Shown here piece by piece: positions 33,165-41,521 of a stretch of 64,000 nucleotides of DNA. The notes below the pieces were generated by a model. It ran no database searches. It was not told the origin of the DNA and worked only from the letters and a program-made list of their open reading frames with translations. Location: positions 1 to 64,000 of the forward strand of contig NZ_JALLPO010000007.1 of NCBI RefSeq assembly GCF_023276435.1, read 5' to 3'. Position 1 is the first letter of the stretch, and the number at the start of each line of letters is the position of its first letter. This DNA is from Sphaerisporangium perillae (GTDB lineage: Bacteria; Actinomycetota; Actinomycetes; Streptosporangiales; Streptosporangiaceae). Position numbers and translations under genes: made by a program.

Positions 33165-33641
33165 GTGGGCAAGGTCGAGAGCGGTTCGAGCGGGACCGGC
33201 GGGACGGGCGACGACGAGTTGGCTCGCAGCAAGCTGGCCGGCGCGCGGGTGGCGCGGCTCGCCACCGTCAGCGATGACGGCAGGCCACACCTCGTGCCTG
33301 TGACCTTCTCCCTCGACGGCGACCGCATCGTGACCGCCGTCGATCACAAGCCCAAGACGACCACACATCTGCGGCGCCTGCGGAACATCCACGTCAATCC
33401 GAACGTGTGCGTACTGGCGGACCACTACGACGAGGACTGGACGCGCCTGTGGTGGGTGCGGGCCGACGGCTTCGCGACCATTCTCGAGCCGGGCGAGGAA
33501 CGGGTCCCGGACCTGCTCGCGCCCCTCGTCGCGAAGTACCCCCAGTACACCGAGCGTGTGCCCGAAGGGCCGGTGATCCTGATCGAGGTCACGCGATACT
33601 CGAGCTGGTCCGCCCTGGCCGTCCCGGCAGGAACCGAATAG
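33165..33641 (+). CDS. PPOX-class F420-dependent oxidoreductase (TIGR03668-like)
   Basis: The 158-residue split-barrel flavin/F420-binding protein shows A-R-V-A-R-L-A-T-V-S-D-D-G-R-P-H-L-V-P-V-T-F, then V-D-H-K-P-K-T-T and W-W-V-R-A-D-G. These match the TIGR03668 group of F420-dependent PPOX-like reductases. The start is uncertain: GTG 33165 is used, but GTG 33120 extends the frame into the tandem-repeat edge, and the conserved domain begins about 25 residues later. Nine bases separate it from the MaoC gene. Confidence 0.8.
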   Translation: MGKVESGSSGTGGTGDDELARSKLAGARVARLATVSDDGRPHLVPVTFSLDGDRIVTAVDHKPKTTTHLRRLRNIHVNPNVCVLADHYDEDWTRLWWVRADGFATILEPGEERVPDLLAPLVAKYPQYTERVPEGPVILIEVTRYSSWSALAVPAGTE

Positions 33642-33650
33642 CATTCCGCC

Positions 33651-34106
33651 ATGCGGATCTTCACCGACCTCGACGAGCTGAAGGCCGCCACCGGTGAGCA
33701 CTTCGGATACACCGAGTGGCGCGAGGTCACCCAGGACCAGGTCGACCTCTTCGCCGACGCCACCGACGACCACCAGTGGATCCACGTCGACGTCGAAAGG
33801 GCCAAGGACGGGCCGTTCGGCGGGACGATCGCCCACGGGTACCTCAGCCTCTCCCTGCTGCCGTCCTTCATGACCCGGCTGTTCCGGGTGGAGGGACTGA
33901 AGATGGGCATCAACTACGGGCTCAACAAGGTCCGGTTCCCCGCGCCGGTGCCCGTCGGCGCGAAGATCCGAGGCGGGGCGGAACTCCTCGAGGTGACGGA
34001 CACCCCCGCCGGCACCCTGTCGAACCTCCGGGTCACCATCGAAGTGAAGGACCAGAACAAACCCGCCTGCGTCGCCGAAACCCTCTCCCTCTACATCGCC
34101 GAGTAG
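33651..34106 (+). CDS. MaoC-like (R)-enoyl-CoA hydratase
   Basis: This 151-residue single hot-dog fold enzyme hydrates trans-2-enoyl-CoA. The hydratase-2 motif is intact: F-A-D-A-T-D-D-H-Q-W-I-H-V-D with G-T-I-A-H-G-Y. It is the normal length for the NodN/MaoC group. It probably shares a transcript with the preceding PPOX gene. Confidence 0.9.
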   Translation: MRIFTDLDELKAATGEHFGYTEWREVTQDQVDLFADATDDHQWIHVDVERAKDGPFGGTIAHGYLSLSLLPSFMTRLFRVEGLKMGINYGLNKVRFPAPVPVGAKIRGGAELLEVTDTPAGTLSNLRVTIEVKDQNKPACVAETLSLYIAE

Positions 34107-34208
34107 CCCCGGCACACGAAACCGTCCCCGGCAGGCGAGTCCGCTCCGCGTAACAAGCCCTTCTGCCGGGCAACCCGCCCGATGGAGGCTGTCTGGCCGC
34201 TCGCCCGT

Positions 34209-34826
34209 TCACGTCCCCGCGTACAGGATCGCCGCCTGGACCCGGCTGCGCAGTCCGAGCTTGCCCAGCATGCGGCTGACATGGGTCTTGGCCGTCGCCT
34301 CGGTCATGTCCAGCTCCCGCGCGATCTCGGCGTTCGACAGACCACGCGCCACGCAGGCCAGCACCTCCCGTTCACGCGGGGTCAGCACGGCCAGGTCGCG
34401 CGGCTTGCGCTCGCTCGTCTCGGCGAACGCCGTGATCAGCCGCCGCGTCACCGAAGGGGAGATCAGGCCGTCGCCGCGCGCGACCAGTCGTACGGCCTGG
34501 ACGAGGTCGTCCGCGTCGGTGCTCTTCAGCAGGAAACCGGCGGCCCCGGCGCGCAGCGCCCCGAAGACGTACTCGTCCAGATCGAACGTCGTCAGGATGA
34601 GGACGTCGGCGATCCCGCTCAGTTCCCGCGTCGCCGAAATCCCGTCCAGGCGGGGCATGCGGATGTCCATCAAGACGACATCGGGCCGGAGGTCGCGAGC
34701 CGACGCGACGGCCGCCTCTCCGTCGGCCGCCTCGGCGACCACCTCGATGTCGGGCTGCCCCTGGAGGATCAGCACCACGCCCGCCCGCACCGCCGCGTGG
34801 TCATCGGCGACGAGGACCCTTATCAT
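34209..34826 (-). CDS. NarL/LuxR-family response regulator
   Basis: The 205-residue protein has a receiver domain with acidic pocket D-D, phosphoacceptor in V-L-M-D-I-R-M-P and conserved K in L-L-K-S-T-D-A-D-D. Its C-terminal LuxR helix-turn-helix is L-T-P-R-E-R-E-V-L-A-C-V-A-R-G-L-S-N-A-E-I-A. Its ATG overlaps the stop of the kinase gene (ATGA). Because that kinase is frameshifted, the regulator may now be orphaned. Confidence 0.92.
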   Translation of the reverse strand: MIRVLVADDHAAVRAGVVLILQGQPDIEVVAEAADGEAAVASARDLRPDVVLMDIRMPRLDGISATRELSGIADVLILTTFDLDEYVFGALRAGAAGFLLKSTDADDLVQAVRLVARGDGLISPSVTRRLITAFAETSERKPRDLAVLTPREREVLACVARGLSNAEIARELDMTEATAKTHVSRMLGKLGLRSRVQAAILYAGT

Positions 34827-36162
34827 CCGTTCACCTTGCCCACGACGGGGTGGGACTCGTCCACCCCCGCCGCGCTCACGGCCGGCCGGAGCCCGTACGG
34901 CCCGGCACCGGCGGCACCGCCGTCCATGCCGCGCGGCTTGGTACCAACGACCGCTTCGGGTGGCCCGGTCCCGACATCGGCGTGATCGCCACCGTCCATC
35001 TCGGATGGCTTGTCACGCGCGGGCAGCGTGGCGGTGACGCGCCACCCGTCCCCGCAGGGTTCCGCCGCGAACGAGCCGCCGACGAGCGTGGCCCGCTCGC
35101 CCATGCCGATCAGTCCTGTACCGGAGCCCGGAAGGGCCGCCGGGGTACGAGCGACCGGGTTCTCGACGGCCAGGAGGATGTGGTCGCGCCCGTAGTCGAC
35201 GGTGACGGCCGCCCGGCCCGTACCGTGCTTGAGCGCGTTCGTCAGCGACTCTGCAGAATGCGATAGCCCGCCAGCTCGATCGCGGGCGCGAGGTCGCCAG
35301 GCGTTCCCGAGACGGCCAGCTCGACGTGCATGCCGGCACGGCGGGACCGTTCTACCAGGTCAGCGGCGTCTTTAAGGCGATGCCCGACCGGCCCCGGATC
35401 GTCGTCCTCGGCGCGTAGCAGCCCGATCATGGTGCGCATCTCGGCCATGCCGCGAACGCTGTTCTCGCGGATCGACTCCAGCACCGTGCGTACCACCTGG
35501 GGGTCGAGATCCTGCCTGGCCAGCACCGCCGCCGACTGGATGGCGACCGCGCTGAAATGGTTGGCGATCATGTCGTGCAGTTCCCGGGCCATGCGGGCAC
35601 GCTCGCTGGTCACGGCCGCCTGGCGGTCCAGCTCGGCGAGCCGGGCCGTCTGGTCCGCCCGGGTCCTTTCCGCGATCGCCCGGTCACGATGGTGCCTGAC
35701 CGTCATAGCGGTGATGGCCGGGGTCGTCAGGACCAAGGCGGCCTGGACGCCGCCGATCGCCAGAGCGGTCCAGTCCTTCGCGACGAAACCGCTGATGGCG
35801 CCGACCACGACGGCGAGTACGGAGGTGGCCCGGACCAGCCAGGTCGCCAGCCGATGCGAGCTGTACAGAGTCGCCGCGTAGATGTTGTCGGTAAATATTA
35901 GGATCGTGCCGAGAGACGGAGCGAGACGAGCGTCCGCGATGACCGCTATCACGCCGAGGACGAGCGCCGCCACGGGTGCGCGCCGCCGCACCAGCACGCC
36001 AAGGCAGGTGATCCCCAGCGGGATCGTGAGCAGCGCGACCGGCTGGCCGCGGTGGACGTAGGCGCCGCCCGCGAGCAGGATCAGCCCACCGGCGAACGCT
36101 CCTGCGGCCATCAGGGCATCCTGCCGAACCGCCTCCATGGCCCTCATCTCATCACGTTCCAC
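34823..36162 (-). pseudogene. sensor histidine kinase (HisKA_3), frameshifted
   Basis: The N-terminal 306 codons encode about five membrane helices, then the DHp H-box R-A-R-M-A-R-E-L-H-D-M-I-A-N-H. The frame stops at TGA 35242 just after G-Y-R-I-L-Q. The continuation of the HATPase domain (S-L-T-N-A-L-K-H-G, then G-L-I-G-M-G-E-R) is open in another frame down to 34823. Inserting one G after CAG near 35251 restores Q-E-S-L-T-N, so one base has been lost or miscalled. If real, the kinase lacks its ATP-binding half. Confidence 0.85.
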
Positions 36163-36298
36163 CAGATCGTCATTCCATCAGCAACACTCGCCCGCCCGGC
36201 ACCGCCTCCGGCAGGGTGCGCTCGTACATAGAAAGATGTAGCCCGGCTCATCACCGCCGACGACGACAGGCCCCGGCACATGGTCAAGGCTGTAGAGC

Positions 36299-36931
36299 AT
36301 GATCCTTGCTGTCATCGTCGGCTGCGAGATCGGCTTCTGGGTGCTGCTCGCCCTCGGACTGCTCGCCCGGTACGCGCTCCGCGCCCGCCGTCTCGGCGGC
36401 GCGCTCCTTCTCTGCGTGCCCCTCGTCGATGTCGTCCTGCTCGTCGCCACGGTGGCCGACCTCCGGACCGGCGGCTCGGCCACCTACAGCCACGGGCTCG
36501 CCGCGGCGTACATCGCCTATTCGGTCGTCTTCGGCCACCGCACGCTGCGCTGGGCGGACGAGGTGGCCGCGCACCGCCTCGCCGGCGGCCCGCCACCGCG
36601 CAAGCCGCCCGCCGGAGGGATGGCGAGGGCCGGATACGAATGGGCCATCTGGCTGCGCATCGTGCTCGCGTACGGCATCGCATGCGCGCTGCTGGGGATC
36701 ACGATCTGGGCCATCGGTGACCCGTCGCGCACGGAGGCGCTCTCGGCGTCCATGGCGGGCCTCGCGAAGATACCCGCGATCGCCCTGCTGTGGCCGCTCA
36801 GCTACACCCTCTTCCCCAAGAAACCGCGGCCCGCGCAGCACCTCACACCGAACCCGGACTCCGCCCCGAACCGGAACTCGAACCCGTCCCAGTCCCTTAC
36901 CTCCACCCCCACACCTGGCCCGCACCTGTAG
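36299..36931 (+). CDS. integral membrane protein, unknown
   Basis: The 210-residue protein has four hydrophobic segments (about 2-22, 35-52, 66-82 and 117-140) plus a weaker one near 155-170. A Pro/Asn/Ser-rich tail follows. The W-A-D-E-V motif between helices and the spacing recall small actinobacterial integral membrane proteins annotated only as hypothetical. It lies between two kinase-related minus-strand genes. Confidence 0.7.
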   Translation: MILAVIVGCEIGFWVLLALGLLARYALRARRLGGALLLCVPLVDVVLLVATVADLRTGGSATYSHGLAAAYIAYSVVFGHRTLRWADEVAAHRLAGGPPPRKPPAGGMARAGYEWAIWLRIVLAYGIACALLGITIWAIGDPSRTEALSASMAGLAKIPAIALLWPLSYTLFPKKPRPAQHLTPNPDSAPNRNSNPSQSLTSTPTPGPHL

Positions 36932-37029
36932 CCGGACCCGGACCCGCACCCGCGGAGGACAAGGGCTTAGCGAAACGGGCGAATGGGCGAAATGGGCGCG
37001 CGGCTCTCGTCGACGCCGCCGGACTCCGG

Positions 37030-37602
37030 CTACAGCTGCCGGAACGGCAGTTCGGCGTGTACCCGCCAGCCGCCTTCGTACGGTCCAGCCGACACCGATC
37101 CGCCTACGTTGCCGGCACGGCGACGCATGGTCTCCAGCCCTTCGTGCGGGCCCCGGGAGGCCGGCGTCTTCCCGTTCATGGGGCTGTCCACGGTCAAGGT
37201 GAGCACACCGGGCTGGTAACTCAGGACCACTGTGGCGCTCCCGATGCCGTGTTTGAGGGTGTTGGTCAGGGCCTCCTGGATGATCCGCATGCCGGCGAGA
37301 TCGACGGGATCGGGCAGGTCGCGGGGCGATCCGGCCACGTGGAGACGTATCGTCAGGCCGCCCCGGCGAGACGACTGGATCAGATCGGCCAAGCTCGGGC
37401 GCGGATAGTCGTACTGTGTACGGAGCAGAAGCCGGTGCAACTCGGTGACGTGCTGTGTGTGCGTCTGCGCCGCCACGACCCTGTTGCGCCGCCGCATGAG
37501 CAGTGCCAGGACGATGATCATAGCTCCAAGGCAGGTCAGCCCGATCGCTACGGCGACCTGCGCCGAGAGAGCGCCTCCGTACAACCCTGGCTGCTGATTC
37601 AT
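37030..37602 (-). CDS. histidine-kinase-like ATPase lacking DHp domain
   Basis: This 190-residue protein has one membrane helix (about 12-35) and a short linker. It then has a GHKL ATPase domain with the N-box Q-E-A-L-T-N-T-L-K-H-G and a G-L-E-T-M-R-R-R region. The HisKA_3 phosphoacceptor helix with its E-L-H-D histidine is missing: the linker carries H-V-T-E-L-H-R-L-L instead. It may be an internally deleted kinase or a stand-alone ATPase. No response regulator adjoins it, the nearest being the pair at 34.2 kb. Confidence 0.65.
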   Translation of the reverse strand: MNQQPGLYGGALSAQVAVAIGLTCLGAMIIVLALLMRRRNRVVAAQTHTQHVTELHRLLLRTQYDYPRPSLADLIQSSRRGGLTIRLHVAGSPRDLPDPVDLAGMRIIQEALTNTLKHGIGSATVVLSYQPGVLTLTVDSPMNGKTPASRGPHEGLETMRRRAGNVGGSVSAGPYEGGWRVHAELPFRQL

Positions 37603-37901
37603 GCCTTCGATCCGCAGGTCCTGACCTTGAGAGCCACGTCCGTGACCGAGGTGGTCATTGCCGTCCACGGATCGCGCCACGCCCGGGATCACGAAACTTT
37701 GCAGACGTATTGTCCGGTTTAGAGGGCTTTCGAAATCGATTTCACGAGTGTCCCCCGCTGGAGGTCCCCACCGACGCCACTGCGTACGCGCCGCTCCGCG
37801 CCCGCGCCGGACGTCTCCCCCCTCCTGGCCATAGGCTGGCTCGTCCCCCCCCGCGAACCGGACATATCCCCGCCTCCTGCGGCTCTGCCTATGCTGAGGA
37901 C

Positions 37902-38135
37902 GTGGACGAGAACTTCCTGGAAGAGACCTTCCAGCTGCGCAGCGACTTCATCCCTCTGTGTGACCTGCTGAAGTACTGCTCCGTCACCGAGAGCGGCGGC
38001 GAAGCCAAGCACTTCATCGCCGAGGGCAACGTCATGGTCGACGGCGACGTGGAGCTCCGCAAGACCTGCAAGATCAGAGCCGGCCAGATCGTCAGCGGCC
38101 TCGACTTCGAGATCCGCGTGGTAGCCGCCCCCTGA
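37902..38135 (+). CDS. S4 RNA-binding domain protein (YbcJ-like)
   Basis: The 77-residue protein is essentially one S4 domain: F-I-P-L-C-D-L-L-K-Y-C-S-V-T-E-S-G-G-E-A-K and G-N-V-M-V-D-G-D-V-E-x-R-K-T-x-K-I-R-A-G. This pattern is shared with YbcJ and related ribosome-associated proteins. GTG 37902 starts just before the domain; the longer frame from 37710 adds a non-homologous Pro/Arg leader. The preceding 300 bases hold no other gene. Confidence 0.85.
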   Translation: MDENFLEETFQLRSDFIPLCDLLKYCSVTESGGEAKHFIAEGNVMVDGDVELRKTCKIRAGQIVSGLDFEIRVVAAP

Positions 38136-38294
38136 CGCACCTACACCCGCTCCCGATACCAATGCCGAACACCCAGGCAGGACGCCACACGGCCCTCGGC
38201 TCCCCGGATCCACCCCCATCACCCGGCACCAACTCGCCTCCGATACCGGTTCGGCACACTCCCCAAGACCCGCTATGCTTATCCAGGCAAGCAG

Positions 38295-38370
38295 GCGGCC
38301 GTAGCTCAATGGATAGAGCATCTGACTACGGATCAGAAGGTTGGGGTTTCGAGTACCTCCGGCCGCACCA
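38295..38370 (+). tRNA. tRNA-Arg(ACG)
   Basis: Acceptor GCGGCCG/CGGCCGC, discriminator A and an encoded CCA are present. The anticodon stem-loop TCTGA-CTACGGA-TCAGA gives ACG, read as ICG after deamination. It is 76 bases long. A degenerate relative of its 3' half occurs at 44742. Confidence 0.95.
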
Positions 38371-38376
38371 CACACG

Positions 38377-38414
38377 AAAGGCCCGTCACCAGGGAAAACC
38401 TGGGACGGGCCTTT
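38377..38414 (+). terminator. terminator after tRNA-Arg
   Basis: An 11-bp stem AAAGGCCCGTC/GACGGGCCTTT with an inner ACCAGG/CCTGG stem and A-rich loop lies six bases after the tRNA. Confidence 0.8.
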
Positions 38415-38528
38415 GTGTTGGCCCGGTCACACCCGGCGGCTGAATTCTGGGCGCCCACAGGTGGGGCGTCGTGCCGCCGGCATTATGCCCGGCACCCTCC
38501 GAGGAGTCGACGCCGTGCGGTGACGCAC

Positions 38529-39137
38529 TCATGATCGCGATGCGTCCGCTCCACCTAGAGGGATCCCCTCACCGAGCCTGAGCTGGAGCGGCATGGTGAG
38601 TCTCGCCGTGTTCTGGGCCACCGGAAAGCCCTCCACGCTCCACGTTATGCTCGCCGTGCAGTCGCCCGCGCGCAGGCTCATCAGGCGACCGTTGCGAATG
38701 CTCGCCTGGAGCAGGACGACGTCGAACTCCAGGTCGATGCCGAAGTCGACGCGGGCCACGTGCTGACCTTCGACGTACACGTCGACGTAGGGGGCGTGCT
38801 TCGACGTGATCGTGTGTCCGGCCAGCCGCACCATTTCAGTGCTTCCGGGTTGTTCGACGCTCCTGCGCGCGGCGAGCGCCAGCTCCCGGTACCGCTGCCA
38901 GCCGCCGAGCAGTACCGCGCCCAGGTCGATGCCGCGTAGCAGTTCGCCGCCCGCTTCGGCGACCCTGCCGTTGAGCGCGTCGCGGAAGACCGAGCCAGCT
39001 CGCTGGGCGCCGTCCTCGACCCGCTCGAGCGTGCGGCGCGCGTCGAGGACCCGCGACAGTTCCACCGCCGCGTTCCTCGGGTCCGCGAAGAGCAGGAGAT
39101 CAGCGGTGCCCGGCTCGGTTTCGATGTGGACTGTCAC
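38529..39137 (-). CDS. unknown protein, last gene of kinase/phosphatase operon
   Basis: I recognise no family. The 202-residue cytoplasmic-looking protein has a helical N-terminal half (about 1-95) and a beta-rich C-terminal half (about 105-190). Segments there include V-D-V-Y-V-E-G-Q-H-V-A-R-V-D-F and I-T-W-S-V-E-G-F. Its ATG overlaps the PASTA gene stop (ATGA), so it is translated with that operon. There are no membrane segments. It could be a cytoplasmic effector or adaptor of the module. Confidence 0.6.
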   Translation of the reverse strand: MTVHIETEPGTADLLLFADPRNAAVELSRVLDARRTLERVEDGAQRAGSVFRDALNGRVAEAGGELLRGIDLGAVLLGGWQRYRELALAARRSVEQPGSTEMVRLAGHTITSKHAPYVDVYVEGQHVARVDFGIDLEFDVVLLQASIRNGRLMSLRAGDCTASITWSVEGFPVAQNTARLTMPLQLRLGEGIPLGGADASRS

Positions 39138-40309
39138 GATACGACCTCTCTCAGTTCCTGGCGGCCGGGGTCCGCGAACAGCTCCACCCGAATGTCCGGT
39201 ACCGGGGCGGACGGGGCCGCGCCATGCGAGGGAGAGCCGGTCAGGTGGATCTCCAGGCGCGGGGCGGGATCGGGTTGCGGATCGCAGTGGATCGACGGCA
39301 CCTGCTGGGGCTGGGTTTGGGACGGGAACTGGGGATACGGCTTGGTTTGGGACGGGGACTGGAACTGGGCCTGGTGCGGGTCGCTCGTTGGCACGGTACG
39401 GCGGGCCCGCAGGGTACGGGCGACGAGGACGAGGGCGAGTGCCACTCCCACGAGGACGACCCCCAAGAGGCCTGTCGGGACCAGCGGCGAAGAGGAGCCA
39501 CTGTCGTTGGTGGAGATCTTCCCAGGACCCGTTTTGCCCCCGCCTCCACCGCCGCCCCGGTTTGGCGCCTCCGTCACCGCCTCCTGCAGTGACACCGTCA
39601 CGGTCGCGCCCTCGGAAACCTGGCTTCCGGCCGCGGGATCCTGACTGCTGATCTCCCCCGTCTCGGGCGAGTCGGGATCCACGCGGAGCACCAGGCCGAC
39701 CTCCGAGAGTTGCCGCCTGGCCGCTGCCGGGCCGAGTCCGATCAGCGGCGGCACGGTCACTTGGGGCTTCCCCTGCGGTGGTGCCGGAGTGGTGATCTTG
39801 GGCGAGGGCGGATTCGGGGGGACCAGGTCTAATCGCACGGTCGTGCCGAAGCTCACCAGTTTGCCCGCGGGCGGATCCTGGCCGTCGACCTTCCAGTCGG
39901 CGCTCGCGCTCGCCGGCTGCGGGTCCTTGCCCAGGCCGGCGGCGTCGAGGTCGGTTTCGGCGTCGGCGCGGGAAAGGCCTTGCACATCTGGGACCTTCGG
40001 GCCGACCTCGAGGATGACCGTGTAGACCACGTCGTCCTGGATGGCGATGCCGTGGTCCGCCGAGCAGTTCTCCACCACATAGTCGATCACGTAGGACATC
40101 GAGGTCGGCAGGAGGGTCTGGGGAATCACCTGGATGTCGATGTCCGCGTCCGGCACGCTTAGAAGCGTGTCTCTCGCCATCTGGAGCTCCTGCCCGCGTA
40201 ATACGTCGGGTGGTTCACAGCCGACAGGCACGGCTGGCGTGGGGGACGATGGCACCGGGCTTAGGAACACGGCCAATGACACGGCGAGCGTCGAGAGGTG
40301 GCGGAACAT
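39134..40309 (-). CDS. membrane-anchored PASTA-domain protein
   Basis: This 391-residue protein has a signal peptide (about 1-24) and an exported region with two or three PASTA-like repeats: V-P-D-V-Q-G-L-S-R-A-D-A, then V-P-P-L-I-G-L-G-P-A-A-A with S-S-Q-D-P-A-A-G-S-Q-V. A glycine-rich linker follows, then one membrane helix near 284-304 and a cytoplasmic Q/P-rich tail of about 85 residues. PASTA domains bind peptidoglycan or beta-lactams and normally sit on Ser/Thr kinases. Here the sensor is on a separate protein next to a kinase lacking PASTA, so the two may work as split subunits. Confidence 0.75.
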   Translation of the reverse strand: MFRHLSTLAVSLAVFLSPVPSSPTPAVPVGCEPPDVLRGQELQMARDTLLSVPDADIDIQVIPQTLLPTSMSYVIDYVVENCSADHGIAIQDDVVYTVILEVGPKVPDVQGLSRADAETDLDAAGLGKDPQPASASADWKVDGQDPPAGKLVSFGTTVRLDLVPPNPPSPKITTPAPPQGKPQVTVPPLIGLGPAAARRQLSEVGLVLRVDPDSPETGEISSQDPAAGSQVSEGATVTVSLQEAVTEAPNRGGGGGGGKTGPGKISTNDSGSSSPLVPTGLLGVVLVGVALALVLVARTLRARRTVPTSDPHQAQFQSPSQTKPYPQFPSQTQPQQVPSIHCDPQPDPAPRLEIHLTGSPSHGAAPSAPVPDIRVELFADPGRQELREVVS

Positions 40310-40390
40310 CGGCTACCCCGCGGGGGATCCGGTCATGACGCCCGGAACACTGCTGGTGCTTGCCATTTGATTCACTCCCCTTGAACGAGG

Positions 40391-41521
40391 TCACTTACCC
40401 AGGGCGATGATGAGGAAGAAGAGCACGATCAGCACGGCCCCCGCCACGACCGCCCACTTCACTTTTCCTCCCGAACCTGCCGAACCTGCCGAGGTGACCG
40501 GCACCGCAGGCGTGGCCGGCCCCGGAGGCGTGGCAGTGATCGGGGCCGGTGTCACGGCCGACTCGCCCGTCGGCCAGGGCTTCTTGATGAAACCGTCCAC
40601 GTTGACGTAGAGCCGCTCCCCGATGACCATCCTCGGCCACACCGCGGCCGCCTCTCGGAGCCGCTCCCGCACACCGGGCGGCGGCAGGGTACGGCTGCAC
40701 TCGATGAGCGTGTCAGCGAGGGCCGACGGCATGACCCTCCGGAGGACCACCGGATCCGGCTGCCAGGTTTCGACCGTCTCCTGGACGCAGCGGACCACCG
40801 CCCAGGCGAACTTGTAGTGGTCCGAGGTCACGTCGAAGGCCACCCCACGCTGCTCGACCGGGAGCTTCCACTGCTCCGGGTCGACGGGAGGCATCGCGCC
40901 CTCGCCCAGGAGCGGCACGCAGGAGTCGCAGTCGAGGAGGTACGCCTTGGGACGCGGATCGATCGTGAAGACGGCGTTGCGCAATTGCAGATCCCCCACC
41001 GCGTACCCGTGCTGGTGCAGCCAGGTGACGGTGTCCAGCAGCTCACCGAGCACGGCCAGCTTGTACGGCGGCTCGTAGTACGCCTTCTTCACCTCGTACC
41101 GTTGCGCGATCCGCCTCGCACGGTCCGGGCTCCGGGTGAGCTCGTCGAGGTGACGCGGGGTCTCGGTCACCTCGCCCGAGCCGGAGGTCCGTAGTTCGAA
41201 CATCGACCTTTCGGCGAGCCTGATCAGAATGCCCTCGGCCCTGGCGGGCGTGCCCACGGCGGCGATCGGCCAGGCGCACCTCTCGTCCAGCACCGCACGC
41301 TCCTCGTCCGAGAGCTCCCTGCGCCAGCGGATCATGGAGTGCAGCGCAGGGACGCGCACCTCGTCGGCGGTCTCGGACTTGTACCTCTTGAACAGGTAGG
41401 TACGCTGGTCGGGGGCGATACAGAGCTGCAGTCCGTCCGTCTGCCCTCCGTCACGGAGCACCGGCCCCTCCCCGGTGAACGTCAGCTCGCCAACGCGGAC
41501 GATCATCGGAAGATCCGTCAC
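40391..41521 (-). CDS. divergent protein kinase with C-terminal membrane anchor
   Basis: The 376-residue protein has a kinase-like fold. A likely VAIK-type lysine is in Y-L-F-K-R-Y-K, the catalytic loop is H-G-Y-A-V-G-D-L-Q-L-R-N (Asp and Asn kept, usual LK lysine replaced by Q) and a D-C-D-S stands in place of DFG. A Pro/Thr/Ala linker (about 315-345) leads to one C-terminal membrane helix (about 352-372), so the kinase faces the cytoplasm. Its ATG overlaps the phosphatase stop. Together with VWA and PP2C neighbours it resembles the kinase of TerY-P triads. Confidence 0.7.
   Translation of the reverse strand: MTDLPMIVRVGELTFTGEGPVLRDGGQTDGLQLCIAPDQRTYLFKRYKSETADEVRVPALHSMIRWRRELSDEERAVLDERCAWPIAAVGTPARAEGILIRLAERSMFELRTSGSGEVTETPRHLDELTRSPDRARRIAQRYEVKKAYYEPPYKLAVLGELLDTVTWLHQHGYAVGDLQLRNAVFTIDPRPKAYLLDCDSCVPLLGEGAMPPVDPEQWKLPVEQRGVAFDVTSDHYKFAWAVVRCVQETVETWQPDPVVLRRVMPSALADTLIECSRTLPPPGVRERLREAAAVWPRMVIGERLYVNVDGFIKKPWPTGESAVTPAPITATPPGPATPAVPVTSAGSAGSGGKVKWAVVAGAVLIVLFFLIIALGK

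Noticed and set aside
32811-34115. 434-codon minus-strand frame across PPOX and MaoC genes
   Set aside because: PPOX and MaoC motifs are on the plus strand; the rest is antisense of the 42-bp repeats.
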